64,000 nt of DNA from Chaetoderma sp. LZ-2023a (Eukaryota; Mollusca; Caudofoveata; Chaetodermatida; Chaetodermatidae), in assembly GCA_034401795.1 (NCBI GenBank), contig CM067366.1, positions 69,556,514 to 69,620,513 on the forward strand. Direction: 5' to 3'. The notes beneath the pieces are model-generated. The model worked only from the letters and a program-made list of their open reading frames with translations, was not told the origin of the DNA and ran no database searches. Numbering within the stretch: position 1 is the first letter of the stretch; each line of letters begins with the position of its first letter. A program made the position numbers and the translations under genes. Positions 10,690 through 21,315 of this stretch are shown here, in pieces.

Positions 10690-10770
10690 ACTATTGACAT
10701 CTGGGGGTGGGGCAGGGGTGGGGGTGGGGGATGGAGTGTGGGTGGTAGGGGGTAGGGAGGGGGTGGAAAC
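10690..10770 (+). repeat. G-rich tract with quadruplex potential
   Basis: Many closely spaced runs of three to five G (GGGGTGGGGCAGGGG type) lie on the plus strand. Confidence 0.8.
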
Positions 10771-10944
10771 GGACACTGGTAATGGCAGATACCGGTGGCT
10801 TATATCGCCAACAATAAAACCACAATTCATTTAATGGCGTTATCCTCGGCATCCTAGTTGTCATAATTATAATCGCTGTTGTTTGACCATCACCTTCATT
10901 ATCGCTGTCGGCGGCGGCAGTGGGCGTGCCATCGTCGTTATTGA

Positions 10945-11085
10945 TGGTGATGTAACGCGCCAATGTCGAATTTGCGCCGGTGATATTGATCCCTGCGCCG
11001 TTGACCATCGGGCGCGCCGACATCAAATTCTATATTGGTCCCAGCGCTGTTGGTTAACGACGTAAATTTAATATTGGCACGGCTC
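10945..11085. mobile_element. Fragment of a TAACGCGCCAAT-type repeat
   Basis: GTAACGCGCCAATGTCGAAT, GCGCCGTTGACC, CGGGCGCGCCGACATC and AATTTAATATTGG relate this segment to 27490-27700 and to the 48-bp array at 49150-49495. The repeated GCGCC/GACC blocks suggest a MITE with an internal tandem repeat. Confidence 0.5.
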
Positions 11086-11134
11086 GGGAGACATCCGCGG
11101 TAGTCAAGTTGGAATTATCGTTGTCATAACTGTC

Positions 11135-11311
11135 TTATTCATTGTCCTCGCCTTTCTCCTCGTCATCACCGTCATCGAAGTTGTGATTTTCCCACTCCGT
11201 CTCGTCGTCGTCGTCGCCGCCGTCGTCGTCGCCGCCGTTTATGTCATTTTCCTCCTCCTCTACCTCTAATATACCAATGTAGATGAGATTCTCTAGGGAT
11301 GTTATGCTCGT
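11135..11311 (-). CDS. Candidate acidic 3'-terminal exon, unknown protein
   Basis: Read on the minus strand, this segment gives 58 codons and then TAA (11135-11137). It begins TSITSLENLIYIGILEVEEE and becomes strongly acidic (NDINGGDDD, DDETEWENHNFDDGDEEKG). A possible splice acceptor, CTCTGTAG, lies immediately upstream on that strand. The mix of GAG/GAA/GAC codons with Trp, Asn, His and Phe is less monotonous than a pure triplet repeat. The centre is nevertheless a (GAC)n-like run, so the reading could be accidental. No upstream exon was identified. Confidence 0.25.
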   Translation of the reverse strand, partial: TSITSLENLIYIGILEVEEEENDINGGDDDGGDDDDETEWENHNFDDGDDEEKGEDNE

Positions 11312-11319
11312 CTACAGAG

Positions 11320-11740
11320 GTCACTGTAAGCGCAGATTGCTACCTCAGGCTTTTATTTGCGAGGCTTTTGAAAACCTGAGGTTAAAGTAATGCCTGATCG
11401 ACCTCCACCAAAGACAATCATCTCTGTGTAATTACTGACTGTCAGGCATATAGCTGGCGGGTGATGCAGAGGGTGGGGGTGCATGGGGTGTCTTTAATAA
11501 ATAATAGCTCGAAAGTACCACCCAATATTCCTCTAATAATGTACTCAATGAGCGCAATGCATGTCGGGTGATTGTTCAATTCCTTCCGGTTAATTATTCA
11601 TCGCTAGCAACTATTACACAGCTACGTGAGGATTTTATGACTTGGTAGGACGACCTGGAGAAAGGAAAATTAATGAAGATTCTTAAAAGTGTCTTGGTGA
11701 ATGCTGTCGTTGCCATGGAGAATAAGAATGAACAACATTT
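11320..11740. other. No recognisable feature
   Basis: Unique sequence without repeats or coding signals that I can support. Confidence 0.4.
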
Positions 11741-11851
11741 CGAGTTATCGAGTCAGTCATTACAGGGGTAAATTTACAAAAATAGCCTTAAATGGACATT
11801 CAGTAAGCAAATACCATTATTTTCGGGACCAAATTTCGCCATTAAAGCGTT
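11741..11851. mobile_element. HP hairpin MITE, right half only
   Basis: GTTATCGAGTCAGTCATTAC, GGTAAATTTACAAAAATAGCC, AAATGGACATTCAGTAAGC and ATTTCGCCATTAAAG match the right half of the HP family. The left arm is missing. Confidence 0.65.
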
Positions 11852-11929
11852 AAGACGATGACTGGTAATTAATAATTCCAAAGGAGCAATCTTTGGGTTA
11901 AAGCTACTTGCCATTGCAAATTGCCAGAT

Positions 11930-12177
11930 TTAACCATTTAATGACTAAATTTGGTAAAAAATTAAAAATATTTACTTATAGATTGGCCATTTGCAAGCCA
12001 AGAGAAGACTACTTTTGAAAATTTACCACTGGAATGACTGGCTCGGTTATCGAGCCAGTCATTCCAGTGGTAAATTTTCAAAAATAGTCTTCTCTTGGCC
12101 TGCAAATGGACATTTCTCAGAGACCACTACAGAGGCCGAGAGGCCGGTGTTGGTTGGCTTCGTCGTGAAAGGGTTAA
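11930..12177. mobile_element. HP hairpin MITE, intact reference copy
   Basis: The element is bounded by TTAA at 11930-11933 and 12174-12177. Its ends are TTAACCATTTAATGAC and GTCGTGAAAGGGTTAA. The centre is a perfect stem: GACTGGCTCGGTTATCGAGC with its partner, extended by TTACCACTGGAATGA and TAGTCTTCTCTTGGC. About 90 of 248 bases lie in the hairpin. TTAA boundaries with CCC/GGG next to them are characteristic of piggyBac-type elements; no coding capacity is present. Confidence 0.88.
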
Positions 12178-12589
12178 CCCATTTTTATCTGTGAAATATC
12201 AGTCTCGCTGTATCGTTGCATCCATGACGAAAGGGTAGTGAATATTTTGAAAATGATTTAACTTGAAGAGGTTGCTACCGAAGTTTTCGAATCTAATCAA
12301 TGCCGGAATACTCAGTATGGTTTTTCTAATTTGTTAAATCTGGGAGGTCAGGTTGAAAGAGTGAATGAATGATTGGCTCGTTATGAATTGCTATTAAGAA
12401 AGGCATCATAAAACCATTCGGCAAAGTATGACTGATATATGATACCTTGAATACATTTGATTGAGCAAAACCATTCGATACGGTACAGCGAATGACGCGC
12501 GATAGTGGTTATGATTGTGATGGGAATGACATGTGTCATAGCAAATAGCCACAACGTTAGCTGCCTTCGTCATTGTCGTCGTCAACGAC

Positions 12590-12590
12590 G

Positions 12591-12645
<55 letters not shown>

Positions 12646-12650
12646 GAGGA

Positions 12651-12726
<76 letters not shown>

Positions 12727-12792
12727 CAGCAGCAGTACCAGTAGCAGCAGTAGTAACAGCAGCGCAGCAGTAGCAACAACAGCAGCAGTAGG
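12590..12792. repeat. (GTA)n/(GCA)n triplet array
   Basis: About 60 GTA units are interrupted by GGA and GCA blocks. Frames read through it as poly-Val, poly-Ala or poly-Ser in either strand, which marks them as artefacts. Confidence 0.95.
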
Positions 12793-13154
12793 CCTGCAGT
12801 AGGCCTGCTTGAGAATGTAATCGCATTACCTACAGCAGCAATGATAACGTCAATGCTAGAAAATAGTAACATCGACAACAATCTTAGCAACACCACCAAC
12901 AGTAGCTGTAATAATTATAAAGCAGCAACAGCAGCAGCCGCAGCCTGAACCCAACCACAGTCACAGCCGCAGCCCTGGCCTCGCAACTAACTCACAAAAC
13001 GCGAACTTGTTTTTATCAATATGAACAGTGCAAGGGAGAGAACCCTGTAAGCTAGGGTTTGAACAGAAAAATGGGAGAAAACCGTGCGAAGCCTATATAT
13101 TTAGCCAAGCCTGACTGAGAGTTAAGAGACATATTTACCTCTCGAGTATAAAAG
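12793..13154. other. No recognisable feature
   Basis: CAG/CAA-rich residues of the neighbouring array are followed by unique sequence. Confidence 0.4.
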
Positions 13155-13290
13155 ATGATTCTTTAAAGACAGGTGGTCAAAGGACCACCGCTCTTACGGA
13201 ACCATCATTCTTATTCTTGATCTGAGTGTTTCCATATGAGTTTATAACGACTGGCTTTTATTTGGTGACCACCTGTCCTATACTAGCCCC
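13155..13290. mobile_element. Possible CACCTGTCTT-type foldback
   Basis: TTTAAAGACAGGTGGTC at 13160 faces GGTGACCACCTGTCCTA at 13265. Similar facing motifs occur at 31404-31440 and 49728-49800. Confidence 0.4.
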
Positions 13291-13317
13291 GATTCTGTGC
13301 CTCCTTCAGAAGTCCTT

Positions 13318-13558
13318 TTAACCCTTTAACACTCATAACAGCCAAAAAAGACTTCTACATTGGTCTTGAGAAATATCAATTTGTAGACCTAGAGAAGACA
13401 ATTTGTGAAAATTTACCACTGGTATGACTGGCTTGAAAACCGATCCAGTCATAAAATTGTTAAAATTTAAAAAATGGTCTTCCCTTTGTCTGCAAATTGA
13501 CAGTTTCGTTGAGCAAATTGACATTTTCTTGAACAAATTTAAGGCTAAAAGGGTCAAA
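13318..13558. mobile_element. HP hairpin MITE, subfamily with TTAACACTC ends
   Basis: The left edge is TTAACCCTTTAACACTC and the right edge, AGGCTAAAAGGGTCAAA, is slightly decayed. The stem has lost its tip symmetry (GACTGGCTTGAAAACCGATC). It is closer to the copy at 33481-33718 than to that at 11930. Confidence 0.78.
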
Positions 13559-13789
13559 CAGATTTAGCTCTGGTGCAATGGTATTACCTTTTCACTCTTA
13601 AGCGGAGGTCTGAACTCAATGAAAGATAGAGACACATTGCCATATCCTAATACTCTTGAAAGTTTCGTCCTCTCATCAATGGCATCCAAGAATCACTACG
13701 CCAATTTACCATGTTGAAGATACGCATTTCCTACATCATCTGTAAACAATCCGAACGCAGAACGACATAAACAACAACAGAGAATGAAG

Positions 13790-13862
13790 AACGACGAAGA
13801 CGACGACGAAGGCGACGACGGAGGCGACGATGGCGGAGGCGACGACGGCGGCGGCGACGCCG
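13790..13862. repeat. GACGAC/GGCGAC-rich triplet tract
   Basis: An imperfect GAC/GGC triplet run precedes a long AC-rich simple-sequence region. Confidence 0.8.
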
Positions 13863-13934
13863 AGCTAATATGAATCAGCTAAGAGCCAACCAACCTACCA
13901 ACTATCCACAAAAACAAGCAACCAAAGAACCATT

Positions 13935-13990
<56 letters not shown>

Positions 13991-14465
13991 TCAACAACAC
14001 ACAACAACAACAACAACAACAACAATAATCACCGACCAACTAACCAACCGATCAACAAACCAAACAACCAATTAACCAGCCGGACAGCCAGCCAGCCAAA
14101 CAACCAACTAACCAATCAAGAACAGCCACCACCGCCAGCAGCAGCAGCAACAATAACAACAACAACCGACCGACCGACCGACCGACCGACCGACCGACCG
14201 ACCGACTGAACGACCGATCAGCCAATCAACCAAACACAACCATGAACCAACCCACTGGCTGACTCACCAACCAAATGACCGATCGATCTACCAACCGACC
14301 GAGCAACTGACTGAACGACCGACCGACTGAACAAACAACCAGCCAACCGACAACCTACCAGCCAGCCATACACCAACAACTAACCAAACAAACAAACAAA
14401 CAACCAGCCAACCAACTAACCAACCTATCAACCAATCAACCGACAACCAAGCATCCAAGCAAGCA
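13863..14465. repeat. AAC, ACCA and ACCG cryptic simple-sequence region
   Basis: (AAC)n is found at about 13935-14030 and (CCGA)n at about 14164-14210, embedded in AACC/ACCA/GCCA-rich DNA. Its complement (GGTT/TGGC-rich) resembles the array at 42440-43560. Confidence 0.9.
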
Positions 14466-17190
14466 CGCAAGAAAGCAAGTAGGCCCAACGGATGGCAGTA
14501 CGAGCGCACAGGCAAGGAAAAAGTCTAAGGGATTGCCTCCCCTTGCTCGTGCTTCGGGCCACTGGGAGTATCCCCGTAATAAAACAGGTTTTCTTCATAG
14601 GGTAGGACATGGCCACGTGATATTATTGACTGGGTGGACCTTTTTGGGCTGTAAATACCATTTATGCACGACTTCCTCTTCGGATTATTGCCGATTGATC
14701 ACACTGCCTCCATACGTATTTAATATTGATGGAAAGCTGAAGATGTCCGCTTTTCAGAGACGGTACCCAGAGAATTAATTTGAAACCGCCAACCGAGAAA
14801 ACTACCCCTAAGTGCAGTTGAACCCTCAAAGAAACAAGAACTCGGACACGCCATAGCTCTGCTAGCCTTTCTCGCGCAGATGGTGCTAGAGCTCTCACTC
14901 TCGCATTGCCGACCCCTGATTAGCCATGGCCGTTTATAAGATTCTAGCCAATCTCCGAAAGATAATGGGATGCAAAGCCAGCCAGTATAAACGTAGCCGA
15001 TTCGGCTCAGATGATACGAAGATTTTTCCGCCGACCTCACTGCTGACTGTTAGTTATCTGCTCCAACAAACGGTCATTCCGCTCCTATCTGGTCCACTGT
15101 GTTAACTCCAGTGATGCATTAACAAGAGAACTTTCCTTTTGGCCGCCCCCCCCCCCCCCTGAGAACCTTTCTGCTCCCTTTGAGCTGCTTGGTCTCTTGT
15201 GCACGTAACTTCGTATTCTCGCCTCCATGGATTGAAATATAGACTGTGTAACCCTAATGTACGGACCTGTGTACACTTACTTCCATGGAACTTTGTGACC
15301 ATGCTTGGACACCGTGTACCGCTTATATACCGCGGAAGAAACAGACGCACTCTCTGAACTCGCTACTCATCTCTGACTGAGGAATCCCACTCCCGCATGT
15401 GTTCATGTCCGTGCTTCCATCTGAAGGACCTGTGATGCGACATCCCATGGAACTATACTTTTGCTGTTCGAGTCAAGAGGGGCACTCCTGCTGTCGAAAT
15501 CTCTCTAACACTACCTCCGGCTCTGATGTTTCGTAGACACGTCTGTTAACGGTTGTTTCACCCCCGTTCTAGCAGAAACTTTCTGCTCGAATTTTTACGG
15601 TTATCTTATTGACATTGCGATCATCAACTGCCGAGGACACCGTATTACATTACGACTTGGGAACATACCTACCGAGGCTGGTTCAAAGCCAGTAACGTCC
15701 TCAATCGCAGAACCTAGACCCTGTGTGACAGACTTTCCTGTGTGGATCGTGTTAAATCTTAAATGCACTAAGCTCTAGAAGTTTACTGATTTAATGATAT
15801 TATGCTGTTGATGTTTTCCACCCAATACTTAACATCCAGCGAAGCAAAAAAACTTCTTAATTATCTTTTTTCCACTACCTGTTTCCACTTTAGGAGACCG
15901 CCCGTCTTAGCTGCCAATTCCGACAATGATCTCGTGCTCCACTCGACGAGAAGACTTTCAGATAGTTACCGGGATGTTCGCCTTAGCTGCCAAATTTGCG
16001 GGCGACATTCTACATGCTCCACACAAGCGTGAAGAAATATAGCCATGCTGTGATCGGAGATGCTTCTTTCCACCAAAAAGCACTCCTCATGCTTACAAGT
16101 TAGGCCCACCACACTTCATTTGGAACGTCTCTAAATCGAAAGTCGCTGGTGAATGTTTTCCCTGATAGCTCCTGCCTAGGTCAGCGATGACCGCTGTGTG
16201 TCTTGGACACTGTGAACTGCGGTACGAGCTCATCCTGGCGGGCCCAAGAGCCTCTATTGAGTAGCCAGTACTCTTAGGTTAAGGAAAGCTGAGCCTCTGG
16301 TTTGCCACTTTCCTCAGCTCGCCTTTTCCGCACCGTCTTCGAAGTGCCGCCTCCCTGCGCCCGCTGCTAACTATCTTAATGTCGTGTTCGATTCGAACTG
16401 CTGAGACAGCTCCCCGTGGGCGTGTTCCTTGCAGACACTATGCTGCTTCATATGCTTAAGCTCTCACTGGGTCCTGTGACACCTTGCCTCCTTTTATCAT
16501 TCCTTTTTCTGCCTGGCTAGAGAAGACGTTGCCGCTCAAACTTCGCATCAGCCACTAGCCTCCCTTCAGTGCGACCCTAATTGGAGTTCGCCACTCCACA
16601 CTCTCCGTTGACTAACGACAATTCTTTTCGACTGCGCGGCCAGGATAAACTTGCTTAATTACTCGATCCTGTGATTATTGCCTTTGATTTGCGACGGAAC
16701 CTGATAACAGCCGCATCACCCAGATTTCTTTTCGAATTGATGGCACCTTCCACTGCCAGCTGTTGAATTAGACTGCTACAGTGCCTAGACTCGACAGGGA
16801 TTCTTCAAACTCTTTCCTTTTAGTTACACAAGCTGTTTGCCGCATCTTTCTTGATGCCGCTCAAGCTGATCTTCGTCTTGGATTGATAGAGTCTGTAAGA
16901 ATGTCTATTGCGCATGTGCGCCAATAAGGGATAGGCTACCCACGCTGTGCAGAGTGTGGGGAATGGCATTCCTATGTATAAAGTTGCATGCATTTCTGGA
17001 ATCCTTAATACTAGGCCTTTTTCATTGATCCTGGTATGAGTCATTACCAGGATTCGTTGAGAAAAACGAATCCTTTTACAGAACTGAAATCGGTCCAGGA
17101 ATGGCAGAGATATCAGAAAAATAAGAGTTGGCCTTTTAATTCTTCTAAGTTGATTTAGATGGCCATTGTGCATGTGTTGATAGGGTGAAG
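14466..17190. other. Unassigned stretch, pyrimidine-rich, no long frame
   Basis: This region has fewer MITEs and less simple sequence than its surroundings, and is relatively rich in C and T (for example 15350-16820). The longest frame, 134 codons at 16820-17224 on the minus strand, shows no domain. It might be untranslated or decayed retroelement sequence, but I find no long terminal repeats or protein motifs. A run of 14 C lies near 15147-15160. Confidence 0.35.
17028..17073. repeat. Two overlapping small hairpins
   Basis: ATCCTGGTA (17028-17036) pairs with TACCAGGAT (17045-17053), and GGATTCGTT (17050-17058) pairs with AACGAATCC (17065-17073). The two stems share GGAT, so they cannot both form fully. 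Confidence 0.7.
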
Positions 17191-17196
17191 GTAGCG

Positions 17197-17332
17197 TGAC
17201 GTCACAAACACGTGTTCCTCTCATGCGATACCCTCCATGAAGTGAGCAATGATTGGTTGAGCCCTGCTATGGTGACTGTTGATTGGTCACCATATAGTAT
17301 ATAAGGAGTCACACTGGCAATATTCCTCAGTC
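17197..17332 (+). promoter_or_regulatory. Promoter-like module: CRE, two CCAAT boxes, TATA, initiator
   Basis: TGACGTCA lies at 17197-17204. Inverted CCAAT boxes (ATTGG) lie at 17252-17256 and 17282-17286. TATATAAGG is at 17298-17306, and TCAGTC, a match to the metazoan initiator, is at 17327-17332 with its A about 31 bases downstream of the TATA box. That spacing is canonical for RNA polymerase II. The first ATG downstream is at 17370 and opens a 71-codon frame (to 17585) of no recognised family. The promoter could belong to a host gene or a retroelement. Confidence 0.45.
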
Positions 17333-17369
17333 GGGTCGGGGACATTTGCCCAGTGCAGAAGACATTCCA

Positions 17370-17585
17370 ATGGTCTTACTATGCAGAGCTCGCCAAATAC
17401 AATCTACACTAGCAGAATCTGCACCAGCCGTTGAAACTGGGCTGGGAAGATGCGCTCGAAGGAACGTCGCCAACGAAATTTGTGGGACCCATTTTCAGGG
17501 GTCGATAAAACAACTGAAAATCAAGTTACCCCCGCCAACTAAATCGCCGGGACCTGTTGGTGACGCTGTCTCTTTTGGTCGATAA
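17370..17585 (+). CDS. Small open frame downstream of the promoter-like module
   Basis: The frame runs from ATG at 17370 for 71 codons to a stop at 17583-17585. It contains a Pro-rich end (LPPPTKSPGPVGDAV) and a few Cys residues but no domain I recognise. Its only support is its position about 40 bases after the predicted transcription start. It could equally be the first exon of a longer gene or chance. Confidence 0.15.
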   Translation: MVLLCRARQIQSTLAESAPAVETGLGRCARRNVANEICGTHFQGSIKQLKIKLPPPTKSPGPVGDAVSFGR

Positions 17586-17949
17586 CATCTGAATCACCAT
17601 GTCAAACGATTGGCCAACTCTGATATCTCGCCAAACCTGGCATACCACGCCAATAAGTGGTAAATAGAACTGCGCACGTATCTAGTGCCTCTTCAATGTT
17701 TTGACTGCTGTTCTTACTGCGAGCAATGCTTTGGACGCCGCTACTGAGCTAAGTGGCGCTGATCGTCTTGTGCTGTAACTATTATAAACTTAGCCTCCTC
17801 ACCAACAGAGACAACTTCACCACCGCACCAAGTTCTCGCGTGCATCAAACACTGCAGCAAATTTGAGAGCGTAACTTTTATGTTATTATTTTGGTGCCAA
17901 TGACTAGGAAGCGCCAACAACATCGAATACAGCACTGCTTCCTGAGTAC
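17586..17949. other. No recognisable feature
   Basis: Unique sequence with several CGCCAA motifs related to the short tandem repeat that follows. Confidence 0.35.
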
Positions 17950-18095
17950 CGCGCCAACAGACACCTGTGCCAACATGCACTGATGACTAACAGGTGCCAA
18001 CAGACTACTGGCCAACATGCGCTGATGACGAACAGGCGCCAACAAACTACTGTGCCATAAACGAACATTGGGCTGATGACGAATAGGCGCTAATT
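17950..18095. repeat. ~42-bp tandem repeat, about three units
   Basis: GCCAACATGCACTGATGAC at 17969 recurs at 18011 and, more decayed, at about 18054. Each unit contains ACAGGCGCCAACARACTACT. Confidence 0.75.
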
Positions 18096-20009
18096 TTTAT
18101 TGAAATATAGCCATTTTCCTTTTCTCTAGCGCTGATTACAAGTAAGTGCAGTAGGTCAACTTGACCTCACTGTATTGTATAAATTGTAGTATGGCTAGCG
18201 AGGTTTAGACTTTGCTAAATACTTTTTCCTTTTGGTACGTTCAATAGTTTTATATATTAAACCACGCAACGCTTAAACTATACTAGACAGCTTCAGTAAC
18301 TGCACCACTTACTTTACTAAATACAGCAACACGTTTTCACTAGAGCCTTCTCTCGTGTCTGCGCCAATGGACTCGCGATTCGACGACTAATCCTAACTAG
18401 TATTAACTCAGATATCTTGCTAGAAAAAAGTAGTTAGGGACAACTGCTCGAATGAAGGGGTGCTGTTTATTGTAAAGCCTTTTTCACGGCTTTGCTGCCA
18501 TCAACATAACCGCATTTCCATAATTGGCCACTGACTTTACGACCTTCTAATTTACTTCTAGAGCTGCTGTCTCTTTCTGCGACACTCCGGTCTTCTGGCC
18601 AACTAATTGTTTCTATAAGTCAAAGCAGGATTCACCGCACACACATTAATTATAGTAGGAACGGCCTAGCTGTGAGCCTCAGGGCAATTATGTAATCCTA
18701 AAGCAGGTAAACGTTAGCTCCGAGGGAACAAATCTGATATTTTTCATTCTCGACACGATTGGCAACGGTAAAAGACGCGGTCGCAGACTAACTCTATGGT
18801 GACTGGGAGAAGCCAATCAGCTCTCCACGTCTTTCAGGAAGGTCTCCATAGGTTGCCATCTGCTTCTTCAACCACACCGTAAATAGATACACTGCTTAAT
18901 CAATGCTTCTGTGTGTTATTTTGTCCTTGTCTTGTTATTTGTGTTTGTACTGACACGTGGTTAGAAGTCACTCATCAGCTTCGGACTCATCGTCCAGGCA
19001 ACATTTATGGCATTGTATGCACCGTCGCCTTGAGGGAGTACTCCAATGGATATGTGCCAAGGTGGTTACCAGGCTCATCCGCCAGGAAGCCAATATGTTA
19101 TCAAAGCTAAGTAGGCATAAGCCATTCGAGGCATAAAACCATATGTGTCTCGCCTCAATAACTAAAGGTTAGCCTAGCTCCTCAAGAGAGACTGCCAAAA
19201 CAACGTGGTGCCAACTAAACCAACGACTAGCATAGGAGACGACTGTGCCGGATTCTGTTGAAGCTGGCTCACCACCTCCGCGCAAACCAGTTTACATCCA
19301 ATTATATAAATAATTACACATCTATAATTTAACACCCTTATAGCATTGTTCTAGGTAAGGAGTGCGGTCTTGGCCATTTCTCCTCCTCCGCTTTGGCATG
19401 GTAGGTATTTTCCTGTGATGGAGGCCCGCACGAGGCACTTTTCTCTCGCAAAACCAATTTATTGGCCCGCTTGAGGCATTAGTTTATATTAAACTAGTTA
19501 GCCATGCTAGGGCTCCTCCTTTACAGGGGTACCTATCATATAAATAAGGATAGATTAGGTATCTTTCGCGAGATACAAAACAGACGACACCAACGTCAAC
19601 GCGTCACTTTATTATATTATTGCAGGAAATGAATTATATTGTTAAACCGGCATTATATTTTACAGGAAACCGGCTTCGACTCGCTGTGTCAAAATATATA
19701 CATATATTGTAAATTAACGAACTAATAATGCAGAGACATACAAGTTACACAAATAGTCGTGATGACACTCTAGTGTTCACTGTGAACGTTCCATAGCCTC
19801 TACAGGTCGGTCTTTGCAGTCACCGACTTCCTGCAGTCTCCCTTCTCCATCCTGGAGGCAAGCTAACCAGCATCGCCAGGCCGGCGAGTACCTAGAGTAT
19901 GAGCATTAGGAACCCGTACCAGTACCAACGCCTCTATGATGACCGATTAACACCTTATAGACATACCCGATGATTAGCGATGGTTAGCGACCTAACGACC
20001 GCAGGGAGC
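18096..20009. other. No recognisable gene
   Basis: Unique AT-rich DNA. TATAAATAAGG at about 19532 looks TATA-like but has no supporting elements. A 65-codon frame at 18913-19110 is featureless. Confidence 0.35.
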
Positions 20010-20645
20010 ATTTCCGCTGTCGCTGCCCCCTTTCGGCTTATGAAATACTAAAAATATTAGTTTTCCGCACTTTTTTCGCAGTCTTTAAAGATATTCTACT
20101 GAGAATTGCTACATTATTTTATTATGAGAAGTTACATACCAAGCTCGAGTTTCAGGTGTATGCGTCAATTTTTGATGGAGTTATGCCCCCTTTCAACTTG
20201 AGAAATAAAAAAATATCAGCTTTCCACACTTTTTTCACACTCCTTCGAGATACTTAAGGGAAAATCGGTAGATCGCTTTAGTATAAGGAGTTACAGAGCA
20301 AGTTAAGTTTCACACATTTTCGTAAATTTTTCATGGAGTTATGTCCCAATTCGACTTATGAAACGCAACAAATATAGTTTTCCCGCACTTTTTCCGAGAT
20401 ACTCAACTGAGAATTGATACATTGCTTTGTTATCAGAAATTACAGAGCAAGTTCGAGCTTCAGGTGTTTGCGTCAATTTTGATGGCGTTACGCCCCATTT
20501 CAACTTATGAAATTAAAACATATCAGCTTTCAACACTTTTTCGTTCTCCTTCACCATATATAACTCAAACTTGGTTTATTGCTTTGTTATAAGAAGTTAC
20601 AGATCAAGTTCGAGTTTCAGACGCTTCTGTCATTTTTAAATAAAG
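20010..20645. repeat. ~150-160-bp satellite, four diverged monomers
   Basis: The marker TGCCCCCTTTC..CTTATGAAAT recurs at 20024, 20184, 20342 and 20491, giving periods of 160, 158 and 149. Each monomer also holds CAGCTTTCCACACTTTTT-like and AGTTACAGAGCAAGTTCGAG-like segments. The monomers are clearly diverged from one another. The length is typical of animal satellite DNA, but the array is short. Confidence 0.85.
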
Positions 20646-20866
20646 ATTTTGACTGTCAATCTCTAAAGATTTATATCAATATGAAGAAATGAGTAGACGT
20701 ATTATTGCCCGATTTTGCAGCTTTACACTAATATAGGAAAGGTAATTTATGTGAAATGCATTGTATTTGAATACAGAAAATTACTTCTAAGTGGAATTGT
20801 CTAAATTAACTATTCACCATTGGACATCACAATATGTAATTGAATAACGGACCTTGCCAATCAGAC
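20646..20866. other. No recognisable feature
   Basis: Unique AT-rich sequence. Confidence 0.35.
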
Positions 20867-20930
20867 AGCAACAGCTCCAAGTCAAATTAGTTTCAAAATA
20901 TTCAACAGAATATTCCTTACATCAGAAAGA
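20867..20930 (+). mobile_element. Pal fragment, right core arm
   Basis: CAGCAACAGCTCCAAGTCAA followed by ATTAGTTTCAAAATATTCAAC is the right arm of the core without its partner. Confidence 0.7.
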
Positions 20931-21029
20931 ATGTGTCGTTTTTCGTCTGAAGGTGTTAATGGGTTAATACATTTGTGGCCGCAGGACCAGAAACCGTCCT
21001 TGTATGAGTCCATGGTACATCTCTGATGC

Positions 21030-21315
21030 TGTACAACCCCAAGCTCCAAGGGCAGTTTCTAGATAAGCTTGATGCCTCTCACTGCAAAAAACACCCCATT
21101 CGTATTATCATCCGACATTCGATAGTGTGACAACCTAATCTCTGTCGAACGGGACCGCATTTGACGGTATGTATAACGTGTCGCTAGAGATTAAGTTGTC
21201 AGACTAGAACGGGACTCCCATTGTAAGTGCATGTGGCCCAACAAAGATGCGCTATGTTTGTTCATGTTCTGATGTTACCACCTAGAAACCCATGCACAGA
21301 GAGTCTCAGAATTCG
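21030..21315 (+). pseudogene. LINE C-terminal fragment, related to 5940-6220
   Basis: The segment encodes, in broken frames, SLMLYN, LDKLDASHCKK and QQRCAMFVHVLML, colinear with the C-terminal region of the LINE at 3943-6455 (SLMLYN, LDKLDACHHKH, QQRCSIFSHVLRM). It ends where the homologous LINE codes for RALEF, and the purine minisatellite begins there. A 15-bp near-perfect inverted repeat (GACAACCTAATCTCT) lies inside at about 21128 and 21187. Confidence 0.7.

Noticed and set aside
14466-19500. A long LTR retrotransposon spanning the MITE-poor region
   Set aside because: No long terminal repeats, primer-binding site or protease/reverse-transcriptase motifs could be found by eye.
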